The notes below the pieces were generated by a model. It searched no databases. It was given only the letters and a program-made list of their open reading frames with translations, and had not been told where the DNA came from. The translations under genes and the position numbers were made by a program. This document shows positions 24,588 to 35,564 of a DNA stretch of 64,000 bases, piece by piece. The stretch is taken from positions 5,358,001 to 5,422,000 of the forward strand of contig NC_062246.1 of assembly GCF_905475465.1 (NCBI RefSeq), written 5' to 3'. Within the stretch, counting starts at the first letter, position 1; each line of letters starts with the position of its first letter. The stretch is from Pieris napi (taxonomy: Eukaryota; Arthropoda; Insecta; Lepidoptera; Pieridae).

Positions 24588-24716
24588 TCTTTTTTTTTAT
24601 AGAATACCCCCTATTCTATATCTCTATCTATACCAAACAGATAGAAGGCTCATCTGATGTTAAGCGATACTCACACACTCAATGCCAGACGGCTCGTGAG
24701 TGCGTTGCCGGCATTA
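24588..24716 (-). repeat. Dispersed repeat R, short copy
   Basis: It has a T-run and ATAGAATACCCCC, then GAAGGCTCATCTGATGTTAA and ACGGCTCGTGAGTGCGTTGC. It is cut off before the GAATTGG block. Confidence 0.75.
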
Positions 24717-26172
24717 TATTATATGAAAAAAAATTATATGGCTACTTACACGTCTCTAATCATCTCTCTTATGAGATGTTGGTCGTTAGGCATTGACTTC
24801 TTGTTCAAATACAATTCTTTTATTTACTATTGTTACTAGTCCACTCTGACGGTCGAAATTTGATGCAACTGCTTCATTTGTAGTGCGTTTAAATAAGGAA
24901 CAACACGTTATTACGCTGTCAAAGAAGAAAATCCTAATAAGACAGTCTTATAGAGATCATTCACACTCAGAATTGTTGTAAGGAAATTTAAGTCTAATGA
25001 AAAAAGATGATGTTAATTGTTCATTTGTTTTTATAGCGACATCTACAATCGGCTACAATGATTATGATTACGTCATACCCCGAATCACGCAAAATGATAT
25101 CGACTACTAAGGATGTATACATCTCGACCTTAGAAATTCAGGGATTCAGTCCAGCCAGTCAGTGGTTAGACTTCCTCCTAATCCTCTCTTTAGGTAAGAG
25201 AAAGAGCTGCACTTTTTCTCCACAGTTCGAAAAGAATGTTTACTTTTTGATTGGTAATGACAAAAATCATTTATTCATATAGGTAACACAATATACACTT
25301 ATGAACGTCAATAAAGAAATATACATTAAATGCTTCTAATTTTACATTAACTGCCAGTTCTCAAATCAAGGGCGTAAAACGGAAGAGAAGAACTGGCAAG
25401 AAACTCTACGCCACTCTTTTTAATCGCCAAGGAGCTGCAACCGTTACACCATGTTACACATGACAAATCTTTATCGATATTTACTTTACATCACAGCGTA
25501 ATTTATTCTAACAATTCATGCGAACCACAAGTCGGCTTATTGTAAATAAGTATGACCCGACACCCAAATTAATCCGAGCTCTTTTTAGCGAAATGCGAAA
25601 AAGTTTCTTAACTAATTCTCCGCGTTGACTTGCAGAGCCCCCATGAAATATCGTTTTACGGGCAAAATTATTTGTATCAATAGAATGTTTGCTGAAAATT
25701 TTCCTCTTCAAATAGACCTGCGGTAGATATTCGAGGGTATAAAAGTGTGTTTAACTTCTCTAATAAGTATACGGGTACCTGCAGACGGTAGTATACAGAT
25801 ATAATGTGTTTTTAGGTCCAACATTTAGATATATTGGTTGGTATGCAATGTATAGAATTCGAATAACAACAATTTTTAATCGATTTATATTTTTTTTAGT
25901 CCCAACTGAAGTGACGCTGCCTTTTTTTATCAAACACGGAAGAGACTTTTTTATAGATGTGTATGTACTTTAATTTGCCAGAACTATATTTCATGGGATC
26001 CTGAACCACCTGGTGTCGCAGACTGCAAAACTGTTTCCGTTTTATTCCTTACTTCAAGTTGCTGATGACGAAGAGGTGTCGAGGTGATTAAGAACTTAGA
26101 ATTTTGGTAGTTGTTTTGAACAAAAAAGAAATTTTGGATATTTCAATTTAAATGTGGGTTGTGAAGCTAAGC
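24717..26172. other. AT-rich stretch with a possible exon and a repeat end
   Basis: A candidate exon at 25036-25106 is listed separately. The part at about 25380-25440 (AAGAACTGGCAAGAAACTCT, CCACTCTTTTTAATCGCCAA) is a sequence I recall as common in lepidopteran genomes, probably a repeat end. Confidence 0.3.
25036..25106 (+). other. Possible terminal exon (weak)
   Basis: A pyrimidine-rich acceptor (TTTGTTTTTATAG) is followed by an open phase reading TSTIGYNDYDYVIPRITQND and then IDY and a stop. AATAAA occurs about 200 nt later (near 25309). The short peptide looks more like protein than its surroundings. I do not recognise it, and a chance match is quite possible. A longer frame in another phase (25058-25282) is less convincing. 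Confidence 0.15.
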
Positions 26173-26466
26173 GCGTAGTGTTAGCCAAGTGGCTTCAGCT
26201 TGTGACTCTCATCCCTGAGGTCGTAGGTTCGATTAACAGCTGTGCACCAATCGACTTTTTTCTATGTGCGCATTTAACATTCGTTCGAACGGTGTAGGAA
26301 AACATCGTGAGGAAACCGACTTTCAAAAAGCCTTTGACAAAAAGTCGACGGCGTGCGACAGGCACAGGAGGCTGATCACCTACTTGCCGATTAGTTTAAT
26401 AAATTATCATGAAACAGATAAAAAATCTGTGACCCAGACCTAATAAGGTAGCACCACTGATTGTTT
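26173..26466 (+). mobile_element. tRNA-derived SINE (family 1), diverged copy
   Basis: It has GTGTTAGCCAAGTGGCTTC, CTCATCCCTGAGGTCGTAGG, AGGAAAACATCGTGAGGAAA, AAAGTCGACGGCGTGCGACA, GGCACAGGAGGCTGATCACC and GTAGCACCACTGATTG. There is a small duplication-like disturbance around ACTTTCAAAAAGCCTTTGAC. Confidence 0.88.
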
Positions 26467-26967
26467 TCTTCTTTTGTGAACTTAAGCATAAACTTTACAA
26501 GCAAATAAAGCAATCTAATCGTAGTTAGATCAATAGTTAAATTAAATATCAAATACAGTTTTACATATGTATTAATAGTCTTATTATATGACGTCCCTAT
26601 AAGTCTGAAAAGTGACCTAACACGTGTTTCTATGTAAAGGCTTAAAAATAATACCATACACAAAGTATCACTTAACAAAGCATTACTCTTGTTAGACCAC
26701 TTATCAAATAATATATCGCTAAAAGCTATCCCGTTAATTGACCGCCCGAATAATTTAAATATATTTCGCTAAAGGCTATATTTCAGCGTCATATTATAAA
26801 TCAAAGGATTAGAAAATGGGTAAATGGATGCTGGCAATACAGATACTCAGCCGCTTATCCTGCATACGTTACGGGGCGATAACGACAAAATAATCGCGGG
26901 TACAAAATACAGTGTATGTTATGAGTAGTAGCTCAATTGCTGTTTACAACTGAGCGTGTTTCAGGGC
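26467..26967. other. AT-rich spacer, nothing recognised
   Basis: No supported feature. Confidence 0.45.
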
Positions 26968-27163
26968 AGTTTTTGCCGCGCACCACCATTATGAGGAACC
27001 AGCTGCCCACTGTAGTATTTCCGAATCAATTCGACTTAGGGTCCTTCAAGAAAAGATCCATCTTAAAAGGCCAGCAGCGCACTCACGAGCCATCTGGCAT
27101 TAAGAGTGTCCATGGGCGTCGGTATCACTTAACATCAGCTAAGTCCTGTCCTATAAAAAAAAA
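26968..27163 (+). repeat. Dispersed repeat R, long copy with poly-A
   Basis: It has GCCGCGCACCACCATTATG, AACCAGCTGCCCACTGTAGT, AATTCGACTTAGGGTCCTTC, GTGTCCATGGGCGTCGGTAT and CACTTAACATCAG, ending in CTATAAAAAAAAAC. This is one of the most complete copies and shows that the A-run is at this end. Confidence 0.85.
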
Positions 27164-27746
27164 CTAGCGTGTTATATGTGTGCAGTGTTGCGTAAGATAA
27201 ATAGTAATTACTATAGTAACACATTTTAATTTTATTAACTACTTTAGTCTTAATTTAATTGTTGTCTTGTACAGTACGTAATAGCTTGATTTTCTGATTC
27301 ATGTGAAGTAGGTTTATTAGTAATTTAAGGGTAGATAAATAAGGTTGGAAGGGGTTGATTTTTATACAAGTGTCGATGTTGCCTTGTACAATTTAACTTT
27401 TAGTCAAATTTTAGTACGACCAGTGGTTCCATGGTGTCTACACTGTGTTCATAATATTGCGGACGAGGTCCAGCGCAGCGGGGAGCGTGGGGCAAAAATT
27501 ACTAAGTGCGAGTTAAATACCCTTTGTGTCATTCTCCTGTTACCATTCATCGAAGGGCTCTCTCATTATTCAGTCGAAATTCGATTATATACCCATCACA
27601 ATATCCATATCGTCCCCGGCTTTCTGTTTAATTGAAAATGGAACAGTGTTTTGGTCGTTCCGACGATCATTTTTAATTTACTTACCTTTATGTAGAATGA
27701 TATTTAAGTTGGTTTTGTTGTAGCTTGTATACATACATGTATAAAA
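27164..27746. other. Spacer with a less AT-rich block
   Basis: The part at about 27345-27640 is less AT-rich and holds a 96-codon plus-strand frame. I see no domain, splice context or repeat match and do not call a gene. Confidence 0.3.
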
Positions 27747-28052
27747 GAGCAGTGTTGGCCTAGTGGCTTCAGGGTGCGACTCTCATCCCTGAGGTCTTAG
27801 GTTCGATCCCCGGCTGTGCACTTGTGACTTTCTTTCTATGTGCCCATTTAAACATTCGCTCGAACGGTGAAGGAAAACATCGCGAGGAAACCGGCTTATC
27901 TTAGACCAAAAAAGTCGACGGCGTGTGTTAGGCAAAGGAGGCTGATCACCTACTTGCCATGATCACCAATCTAATGATGGTCATGTAACGAATACAGAAA
28001 TCTGAGGCCCAGACCTTAAAAGGTTGTAGCGCCACTGATTTTTATTTTTATA
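27747..28052 (+). mobile_element. tRNA-derived SINE (family 1), near-full copy
   Basis: It has GAGCAGTGTTGGCCTAGTGG, GGTTCGATCCCCGGCTGTGC (a good B box), GAACGGTGAAGGAAAACATC, AGTCGACGGCGTGTGTTAGG and GGTTGTAGCGCCACTGATTT. It is the best-preserved promoter region of the family in this window. Confidence 0.92.
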
Positions 28053-29184
28053 TTTTTGTATCAAACACAATATGTAGTGTTTGTTTGTAAACACTATATC
28101 TGTCACATTGTCTTTACCATGTGATGAAAAGAGATAGCTAAATGAAATAAAGTATTTAAAATTCACTAACTTAAGCAACAACATTAAACATCTATGTCGA
28201 CCCATGACAAAATATCGATTTTTTTATATTAAATAAATTTTAATTTGATATAAAAACGTTTTTAAGTGAAGAAATGTACTTATGTGCATTTGTATTAATT
28301 TATTCCCATTGAACCTTTAAATATAATATGTAATACTACCACTACCATATAAATCTATGTAAGCCACTTCCATATGAAGCAAAAATATGAAATCTTTTTA
28401 ATAAGACCCGCCGCAGACGGAAGCAAATATCCTGTCCAAAATGATTACTCAGCGTGCAGTTAGCCAACGTTATGAGCGGCTTAGGCCCATTCCGGGGGTA
28501 TTAGTCTCATGCCCACCAATTTCTGTAATTTATTAAGAGACCCATAGTCTAAGAGCTCTTTATTTGCGTAATATATATAATGGTATCAATCGCTTATACG
28601 AGTACTGGGGATAAATAAGGCGCAACTGCGTTTCTCTGTGAATACAAAAGATTTATTTACAAAAGAAATATCTATAAATTTACATTTAATAAAAAATATA
28701 TATTTACAAATTATTCTGTGAATCCTGTGAATACAAAAGAAACAACATTTAAAGCCTACATTCTAGGTTTTATAAAATAATATAAAGAGTAAATTAAAAC
28801 ATATTACATCTATTATGTCAAGTGACAAATAAAACATCGTCGATCAGACGGCAAAGAAGAAAAATAAAATATAAAAAGAGTTTGTATAGGAAAATATTAT
28901 GTTTTCCTTACAAATATATAATTTTCGTGCAGATTATTAAGCCTAAAGCATTTTCAAATACATACTTTTTCTTTTATTAATTTTTTTTTTTTAACTTTAT
29001 GTCTATTTATAACCTTTGATTATGTAGTAAGTAATAGTTGTTTAGTGTTAATTTGTCTTTTTATACCTTATAATTATTAATTTACATCATCGAATAAAAA
29101 GGTGTAACTTTTATTATATATAATATATATGCTACAGCTTGCGTAATGTATTAATTTGATAAATATTAGCAATACTATTTCTAT
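28053..29184. other. AT-rich stretch, nothing recognised
   Basis: A small block at about 28405-28530 (CCGCCGCAGACGGAAGC) is less AT-rich but has no partner I can identify. Confidence 0.4.
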
Positions 29185-29345
29185 CTTTTTTTATGGTACA
29201 AGAGGCAGACAGGAGTCTCACCCGATGTTAAGTGATACCGCCGCCCATGGACACTCGCACTGCCAAAAGGCTCTCAAGCGCGCTGCCGGTCTTTTAAGAA
29301 TTGGTACTCTCTTTTCTTGAAGGACGCTAAGTCGAATTGGTTCGA
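29185..29345 (-). repeat. Dispersed repeat R, copy
   Basis: A T-run leads into AGGCAGACAGGAGTCTCACC, GATGTTAAGTGATACCGCCG, CCATGGACACTCGCACTGCC, CTTTTCTTGAAGGACGCTAA and GTCGAATTGGTTCG. Confidence 0.85.
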
Positions 29346-30039
29346 ATCTTAATTAGTTTTTACTTAACGTAGTATATTCGACTATTATAGGGTAAGCTAA
29401 AAATATACATATGCTGTGTAGTTCAATAGTAAATAATTAAGTTACTGACTCTAACACTCCCTTTGACCGCTGTTTCACGGCTTCTTTCTCGCTCGGAGGC
29501 GGAAAGAATAAGTTACCAAGCGATCAAAGTCCTTTCCCTGGCCTGATCCCTAATATTTCACTCATAATTGGTTTATACTAAGCTCGGAGCGTTTCCGTAT
29601 GTGTTCCTTTGATCACTGTATTACGGTGTACCGGAGATGTATAGAGGTTATTATTTCATTGGATCTAAAGCTTCATTCGATGGTAATTTAACATTAAAAT
29701 CCCTGTCCGTCTGCGTTGACATTATTAAGGTTTTGTGTGGAGGATACGGTATCGGGAATCTGATATAGAATTATTTTTAAAATCTCTTACCAAAACTTTC
29801 AGTTGTGTTAATAATCATTTTCATATTATAGTAATGAACACAAAATACACCCGCTATTATATCCCTAACATTGTGATTTTGATATTAATGATATCTTAAT
29901 CTCATTAAATAGCAATCATTTATGGACATTAATAGTTATTTAATAAGGGTATAGCCGAACTAGTTGAATTCGATTGTCGTGCATTCTAGCCCGGCTGTGC
30001 ACATGGAATTTTATAAGTAGCAAAAATTTTCATGGTGTC
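29346..30039. other. Spacer, nothing recognised
   Basis: The block at about 29450-29640 is less AT-rich but shows no ORF or repeat partner. Confidence 0.4.
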
Positions 30040-30304
30040 TTAGGGTGCGTACAGACTAAGTAACATATTATATAACTTGTGTTTTATAACACGTCCACAT
30101 TATGTTACCTTGTTATTTAACATAAAACAATACTGTACACATTAGAATAACAATGCAATATAACAATGTTATATAACCATTTTACATAACAAAAGAAAAA
30201 CAAAAAAACGTAGATGCTGGGTTCGTCCTAGCATACATATCAATAACATGTTATTATAATATGTTGTATAACATGTTATGTTACATAGTCTGTACGCACC
30301 TTTA
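30040..30304. mobile_element. Harbinger-type MITE, 259 bp, TTA duplication
   Basis: The element at 30043-30301 is flanked by TTA (30040-30042 and 30302-30304). Its ends are 25-bp inverted repeats with two mismatches: GGGTGCGTACAGACTAAGTA on the left, AGGTGCGTACAGACTATGTA on the inverted right. The interior is full of TTATAAC and GTTATATAA-type motifs and has no ORF. A 3-bp TWA duplication with ends starting G-rich fits PIF/Harbinger elements. Confidence 0.85.
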
Positions 30305-32032
30305 GGCGCATAAAAGTGATTGTTTACTTGTCTTTTAAGAAAACAGTTGACCTATGTGATGTGTGTTGATTAATAATAAAACAAAAGTTTACATCTTTTT
30401 CAAAGAAACCTTTTTAACGATAACTGCGTAAAAAGTTTGCGCGGCTAGTTAGCATTTTCACTGAATACTTTTATGGAATATTGCTCCCGAGGGACTAAAT
30501 GTCAAGTGTGTTCAAAGCTGTTGGACGATACTTGAAATAAATATTAAAATTACATTAATAAATACATTTAATGTATAGTAAAATTCAAAATAATTATTCC
30601 AAATCTATGTGACACTGCGCTTGTTTCACTGATAAACTTCCAATTTGAAACAATTATAAACATATTAATTATTTTATTGAAAATCAAACCCGGGACTTTA
30701 CAAGTACATAACTACGCAATGTACCAAGACGAAAGAAGAAAAATAGTTTATTTTTAACATTTTGTGTCTATCCAATCCGTAACAATATTTTTTTCTGGAA
30801 AGCGAACGGTCGGGTCGAAATCGTACAAGCAATAAAGCAAATTGATTACACAACTTTGATCCTTATACCGTATTATACAATAAGACCAATTCATCAATAA
30901 CCATGAGAAGCATTAACGTGAAGCGGAACCAACTATAATTAACATTTATTACTTAATAGGTAATTAATTATGGTGCTCTCACATGATTTACGTACCACAA
31001 TTTCCTAAAGTTTGCGATATTGTTTTCGCTGATTCGTTTACTGTGTCCCTACGGAAGTGGCTGCCCGTGTCCCGTCCATTTCCGGCCACAAAGGTCGACG
31101 TCAAAGCCTTCGGAAAGTTTATGTTGTGACAAAAGCCTTTGTCGTGTTCTTATTTTGTCGCGGCTCGGTATTTCTCGTCATATTGGATATTTTGTTGAAA
31201 AAATTTGTTCCAACTACCTTTTAGGTTTTTTTGAAAGAGACAGTGTATTTGGTGGTTAATTATATTGGAGTTATATTCGTAAAAACTAATTTAATAATTA
31301 TGATAACACATTATACCCTACATATACATGAATACAGTTACGCCCCTTATCTTTAAGAACTAAATCTGTCCAACGACACATCTTTCTTCACTTTGTATTA
31401 ACGCTTTAATAAAAATAGAACTAAAATGGTTTAACAGAAATTAATTTAAAAAAATATTTTTGCCATACAAAAATGTAATTTATTAAAGTTCTCATTTTAA
31501 AAAGTACATACCCAAACGTTCTTCGTATACGTGTTGACATCTAAAGGTAAAACCATTTTGTATAATGGCACTGAAAAAGCTTTAAATATCGAGATTTGAA
31601 ACGTTCGTGAAAAATTAAACACGAGCGCTGTGTATTGCATTTAAATAAGGTTTCGTAAAGTTTGAATGGGAAAATATTTATAAGCGTATTTTTCTTTTAC
31701 ACTATTTGAATTTAGAATTACAATAACTTTTTTTGATTGAGAAACTTTGAAAAGCTTATTATGCGTTCGAGTATTTATAAAGGTTAAGAAAGTTCAAATA
31801 TCGATTATCGGATATTTTAATGAGGTATTGGCAGACTGATATCCTATTGAATATTGAAAAATTGGTTTAGGTTTATCCACGTTTATCATTCACGTTTTTT
31901 GCGTTAAACATGCAAATATTCTAGATATACAATGAATGTTTTTTTTAAAACGATTAAGTAACAACTCGATAACAATTACAATTAAATACGCGTATTGTAA
32001 TTTAAATATTTTGTCAAATAAAATATTTAAGA
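30305..32032. other. AT-rich stretch, weak tRNA-like remnant
   Basis: On the minus strand 30675-30735 has a B-box-like CCCGGGTTTGATTTTC, perhaps a worn SINE head. The 79-codon frame at 31020-31259 lies in a less AT-rich patch but shows no domain. Confidence 0.3.
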
Positions 32033-32256
32033 ATATCTTACAGCTATTGAAAACCGTCCACTAAAACATGCACGCAGAGGTCCCGATATCCTGGAGAAAC
32101 TTGTGATGGATGGAGTGGAAAAGTCTCCTGACTCTCCATTCGTTGGACCAACCAAGATAAGGCGCTTAGGCCAGCAGGAGGCAAAGGGAAATGGAAGTTA
32201 TCCAACACAACTACAAAAAGAAATGAAGAACGTGACCAACGAATTACTACTCTGAA
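32033..32256 (+). pseudogene. Orphan coding-like segment, possible terminal exon or TE relic
   Basis: A frame open from just after a TAA at 32030 runs to a TGA at 32254-32256, about 73 codons. Its composition looks protein-like, unlike the AT-driven frames nearby. It contains RRGPDILEKLVMDGVEKSPD and SPFVGPTKIRRLGQQ, then a charged tail ending MKNVTNELLL. No Met opens it; the first Met lies inside (codon at about 32107). It is preceded by a possible splice acceptor (ATATCTTACAG, ending at 32041), so it could be the last exon of a host gene. It could equally be the remnant of a transposon gene, since a repeat copy starts 35 bp after its stop. I do not recognise the protein. Confidence 0.35.
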
Positions 32257-32290
32257 TAAAATAACTGAATAGCTAGATCAAGTATAACTT

Positions 32291-32434
32291 ATTCTGAGAA
32301 GGTAGGAGCTTGTAGTTTATTGTTTATCAGAATGCCAAATCATAAAATGACTGCTTCACGACTGATTTGAGAGCGACCGCCGATGCGAAAACCGCTGTGT
32401 GAGTTCGAATAGTGAGTTACAGAATCACAAGGCT
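32291..32434 (-). repeat. Block-shuffled dispersed repeat, copy B
   Basis: This is the inverse of the sequence at 37125-37264 for most of its length. The segment at 32291-32333 is bounded by inverted 7-mers (ATTCTGA at 32291-32297 and TCAGAAT at 32327-32333). Relative to the shared body it lies in the opposite orientation to that in copy C. Confidence 0.75.
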
Positions 32435-32651
32435 GCACTTTACTCTATTGTACACTACTACCTTCCACCTCCCCTCCCATCCATCGCTTCCCTAAGATTA
32501 TCATTATAACCTGTAAATCTCAACCATGTAAACCTGTATCCTTAGTTTAGTAATTAGTCTCAGAATTCAGTTTTTCTTTATTATAAAGTATTTTGTTTTC
32601 AATTCTTGTCAAGTTACTATTTCGTTATACTATTAGAAGAGCGGAGTACCC

Positions 32652-32698
32652 TGATGTACAGGTCTCCCTAGACTTAGTTCAGGGAGACCTGTACATCA
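32652..32698. repeat. Perfect 18-bp hairpin, possible end of a mobile element
   Basis: TGATGTACAGGTCTCCCT (32652-32669) pairs fully with 32681-32698 across an 11-nt loop. It is followed by ATCATTGTAAAAACATCAAT, a near-repeat of the stem end. It is not AT-rich, so it is unlikely to be chance. It may be the structured 3' end of a retroelement, or a structured RNA; the left limit of any element is not visible. Confidence 0.85.
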
Positions 32699-33237
32699 TT
32701 GTAAAAACATCAATAATCCAGAAATAGGGCGTATAACACCCGTACATTTAAGATATTACACAAAGACGGAATTTCCAAATTGATTTTCCTGAACCGGACA
32801 CTTCAGAGTCAACTTAAATTCTTTGTCCACTAATAGCTTATTGAAACTTTCACTCGCAGATACGACGATAATATACGGCAGTTACCCGATAGTTTTCATT
32901 AAAGGATCTTATTTCGTATTTTATCGCATTGTTAAGGGATGAAAAGCCGTCTGATTGGGTTGTTTGAAGGCACGGAGTTTTCTCCTCTTTCTAAACAGTA
33001 CTGATTAATGTTTACGCGAAGCTATGAAGTTGGCTGGAAGTTTTTAGACTTTTTAATAACTAATGCAGACTGGCTAAGTAATTACTAATTGGCCGTCTAG
33101 CCCTTTTAGTTTTAGGGTTTTTTAAAAAATAAAACGGATATTTGAGGCTGTTGACGTTTCCTTTGGTTTTTGTGTGTATAAACTAATTACGAAGTATCTT
33201 TAACCTGCAGTTATCGTAGCTTAGATTTTTTGACTGA
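32699..33237. other. Spacer, nothing recognised
   Basis: No supported feature. Confidence 0.45.
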
Positions 33238-33412
33238 AAATAAAGAAGAGGCCGACCACGCAGAGGTGGGAGGACGAACTGAAACTCAATACAAAACAGC
33301 AGGCTACAACTGGAGAAGAGTCGCAAAAGATAGAGAATAGTGAAGAGAGTTAGAGGAGACCTTTGCCAAGAGGCACATCGAACTCCGATATATACTGGAG
33401 TGAAGATATATT
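33238..33412 (+). pseudogene. RTE-like LINE, C-terminal fossil of the RT protein
   Basis: Read across a frame change, the segment gives KRPTTQRWEDELK, then AGYNWRRVAKDRE, two stops, and RELEETFAKRHIELRYILE with a terminal stop. This matches the usual C-terminal tail of RTE-type reverse transcriptases (a GRPxxRWxDD..., WxxxAxDRxxWxxLEEAF pattern known from the family). It is broken by a frameshift and by in-frame stops, so it is inactive. Only the last 55 or so codons remain; nothing upstream is recognisable. Confidence 0.7.
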
Positions 33413-34718
33413 AAAGTTCATATATATGAAATCACAGAGTTTCGGAATATAAAGGCTATATTTGTATTATTAATAACCTAGACTTATTATATTCTAATTA
33501 ATAATATATTTTTGGAGTATTTGGGCACAAAGCAAATCACCTATTTCTCTTAATGACAGACGCAAAAATATTTTTGTATCCTTTTGAGATTCTAAGGCTA
33601 TCCATCGTTTAGTGGGTGATACGCAATAGGTACGTTTTTTAAAGTAATTCTTTAATTGACCGGAAATTGGTATAATTCAGCCATTTTGATATTAGACCTT
33701 GCGGAAATAATTATCGCACTATAATTGGGATAAAACCCTTGTTTAAAACCCTGGTCCTGCAGGGGACACTATTGTGTTCCCCCATCAAACTGACCGAGAA
33801 AATTATAAATTGTTCCTAATATACTGATTCACTATTGTTCGTTTACGTGCCTTGGATAAAATTGACAAATTTTCCCCATTATTACCTACATATTTAATTC
33901 TTACTGACTTCGTGCAGCTTATATATTTCTTCATTTCTTCGAATATGTTGTTTTATTTTCATTATTAAAAACCCGAGAAGATTACCAACTCGAGGTGTAT
34001 TTTTTATTACATATTTTTCAATATTTTGAATAAAAAATGAATTTACGAATTTCTTGAAATATTTAAAATAAGGTTTAACACTTCTAACGAAGGAAAAGGA
34101 TTATTAATATAGAAAACCGGTATTTAAAAGATATATTATGCAAACATAATTTAATAGTCGTATTTTAACTGAACAAACACTAAACTAGGCATTCCAATTC
34201 CCAGTACTAGTTAAAAACACAAATTTAATTTATGTATTTTTTATTTCTTGATATCTGTACAAATCAAATCTACATAAACTTGACGTAGAAAACATAAATT
34301 GTGTACAATAATGCCGGCTATAGCTGACTTCACTTATTGATTGCTTAGGAAATGTATAAGGTATATATCGAATTTAACGGCAGGGGTCCAATTCTAATTC
34401 AGTTAATTTGGGCTTTAAATCTCATATTGCAAAATGGACGCGGACAATAATTGCGTTTGGTAAACACCACATCGGTCTACGACAACACAGGGTGTCCATT
34501 AGGAGAGTCTATGGTGTGTTGGCACACGGGGTGATTATTATAGACATTATAGTGTACTTTAATAATATAAAACTTCATTCTCGAATTGTATGAAAGCTTT
34601 CATAGATAAGAGAAATGGAATAAGACAAGCGCTATAAACAGTGAGGACAAAGGTTTCTTAAAAAAAAAATAGACAATACCTCGACGTCTATCGATCCACA
34701 ACTGAGGGTTTTTAAGGC
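33413..34718. other. AT-rich stretch, nothing firm
   Basis: A 61-codon plus frame at 34408-34593 lies in a slightly less AT-rich patch; it is not recognised. Confidence 0.4.
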
Positions 34719-34870
34719 AGTTTTTGCACCGCATTACCAATATGTGAAACCAGTCCTTACTGTGCTACCAATACTTAAAAGGCCGGCAACGCACTTGTGA
34801 GCCCTCTGGCAATGTGAGTGTCTATCACTAAACAACAGATGAACTTGCCCGTTTGCCCTAGTTTATAAAA
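34719..34870 (+). repeat. Dispersed repeat R, copy
   Basis: It has GCACCGCATTACCAATATG, AAAGGCCGGCAACGCACTTG, TGAGCCCTCTGGCAATGTGA and CTTGCCCGTTTGCCCTAGTT with a short TATAAAA end. An internal deletion removes the GGGTCCTTCAAG block. Confidence 0.8.
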
Positions 34871-35280
34871 TGCAACAATTATATACCCACATGCAACATA
34901 GTCATGTGACTATGGTACAAATAAGGAAGGATGTAAAGTGAATGAATCGCAATTATGGCGAAAATACAAAGCCATGCCTCGCGATTAAACAAGTCCCGCT
35001 TAGATTTTGCATGCTTTAAATAACTTAACATAATCTAGTACAACATATGACCCTTTCTACCTTAGCATATAATGGCTACACAACTTCGTAGCGGATATTC
35101 GAATGTTTGTACTGCATCACCACCGAGTGTGACATCGGATGGATGGAGACTTATTGGCGTAATTGCCTTGTCTTTATTTACAAAGGTTAATTTATATTCA
35201 ATTAAGTACTATCAGCGATTATTCAATAATAGGTACCGAAGTAAATCATTATAAGCATAAAGTTTATTTTATTTATTTAT
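34871..35280. other. Spacer, nothing firm
   Basis: The 60-codon frame at 35072-35254 is not recognised. Confidence 0.4.
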
Positions 35281-35564
35281 ATGTTCACCTCTTTTTCGCA
35301 AAGGAGCAGTGACCACGGATCTCCACTTGCTACGGTCCTGGCATACCTGATATTCACCATGCATGCTCATCCTTTATGGGTACTTTTAACCTGTCTCTTC
35401 TCTAGTACTATGTAGATTTGATCCAGGTATGTCCGACAAGGTCTACCCAACCCAACTTCACCATCCATGGTTGCCTTGTATATCATAATTGTTAGCCGCT
35501 TCTTATACATCCGTTCTCCATGGCCAAACCTCCTAAGCATTACCTTATCTTTTTTTTTTAGCAC
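35281..35564 (-). pseudogene. LINE reverse transcriptase, C-terminal fossil
   Basis: A 65-codon minus frame (35367-35564) contains VMLRRFGHGERMYKKRL, then GEVGLGRPCRTYLDQI and KRQVKSTHKG. This is the familiar tail of insect LINE polymerases (a RWFGHxxRM...GRGRPRRTxxDQI pattern). Beyond its stop, another phase continues with CQDRSKWRSVV (about 35285-35340), as expected of the last part of the same domain. A frameshift and a stop therefore separate the two halves. The rest of the element is missing. Confidence 0.75.

Noticed and set aside
26650..26690. A further repeat R fragment suggested by TATCACTTAACA
   Set aside because: Only about 12 bp match and no flanking R sequence is present.
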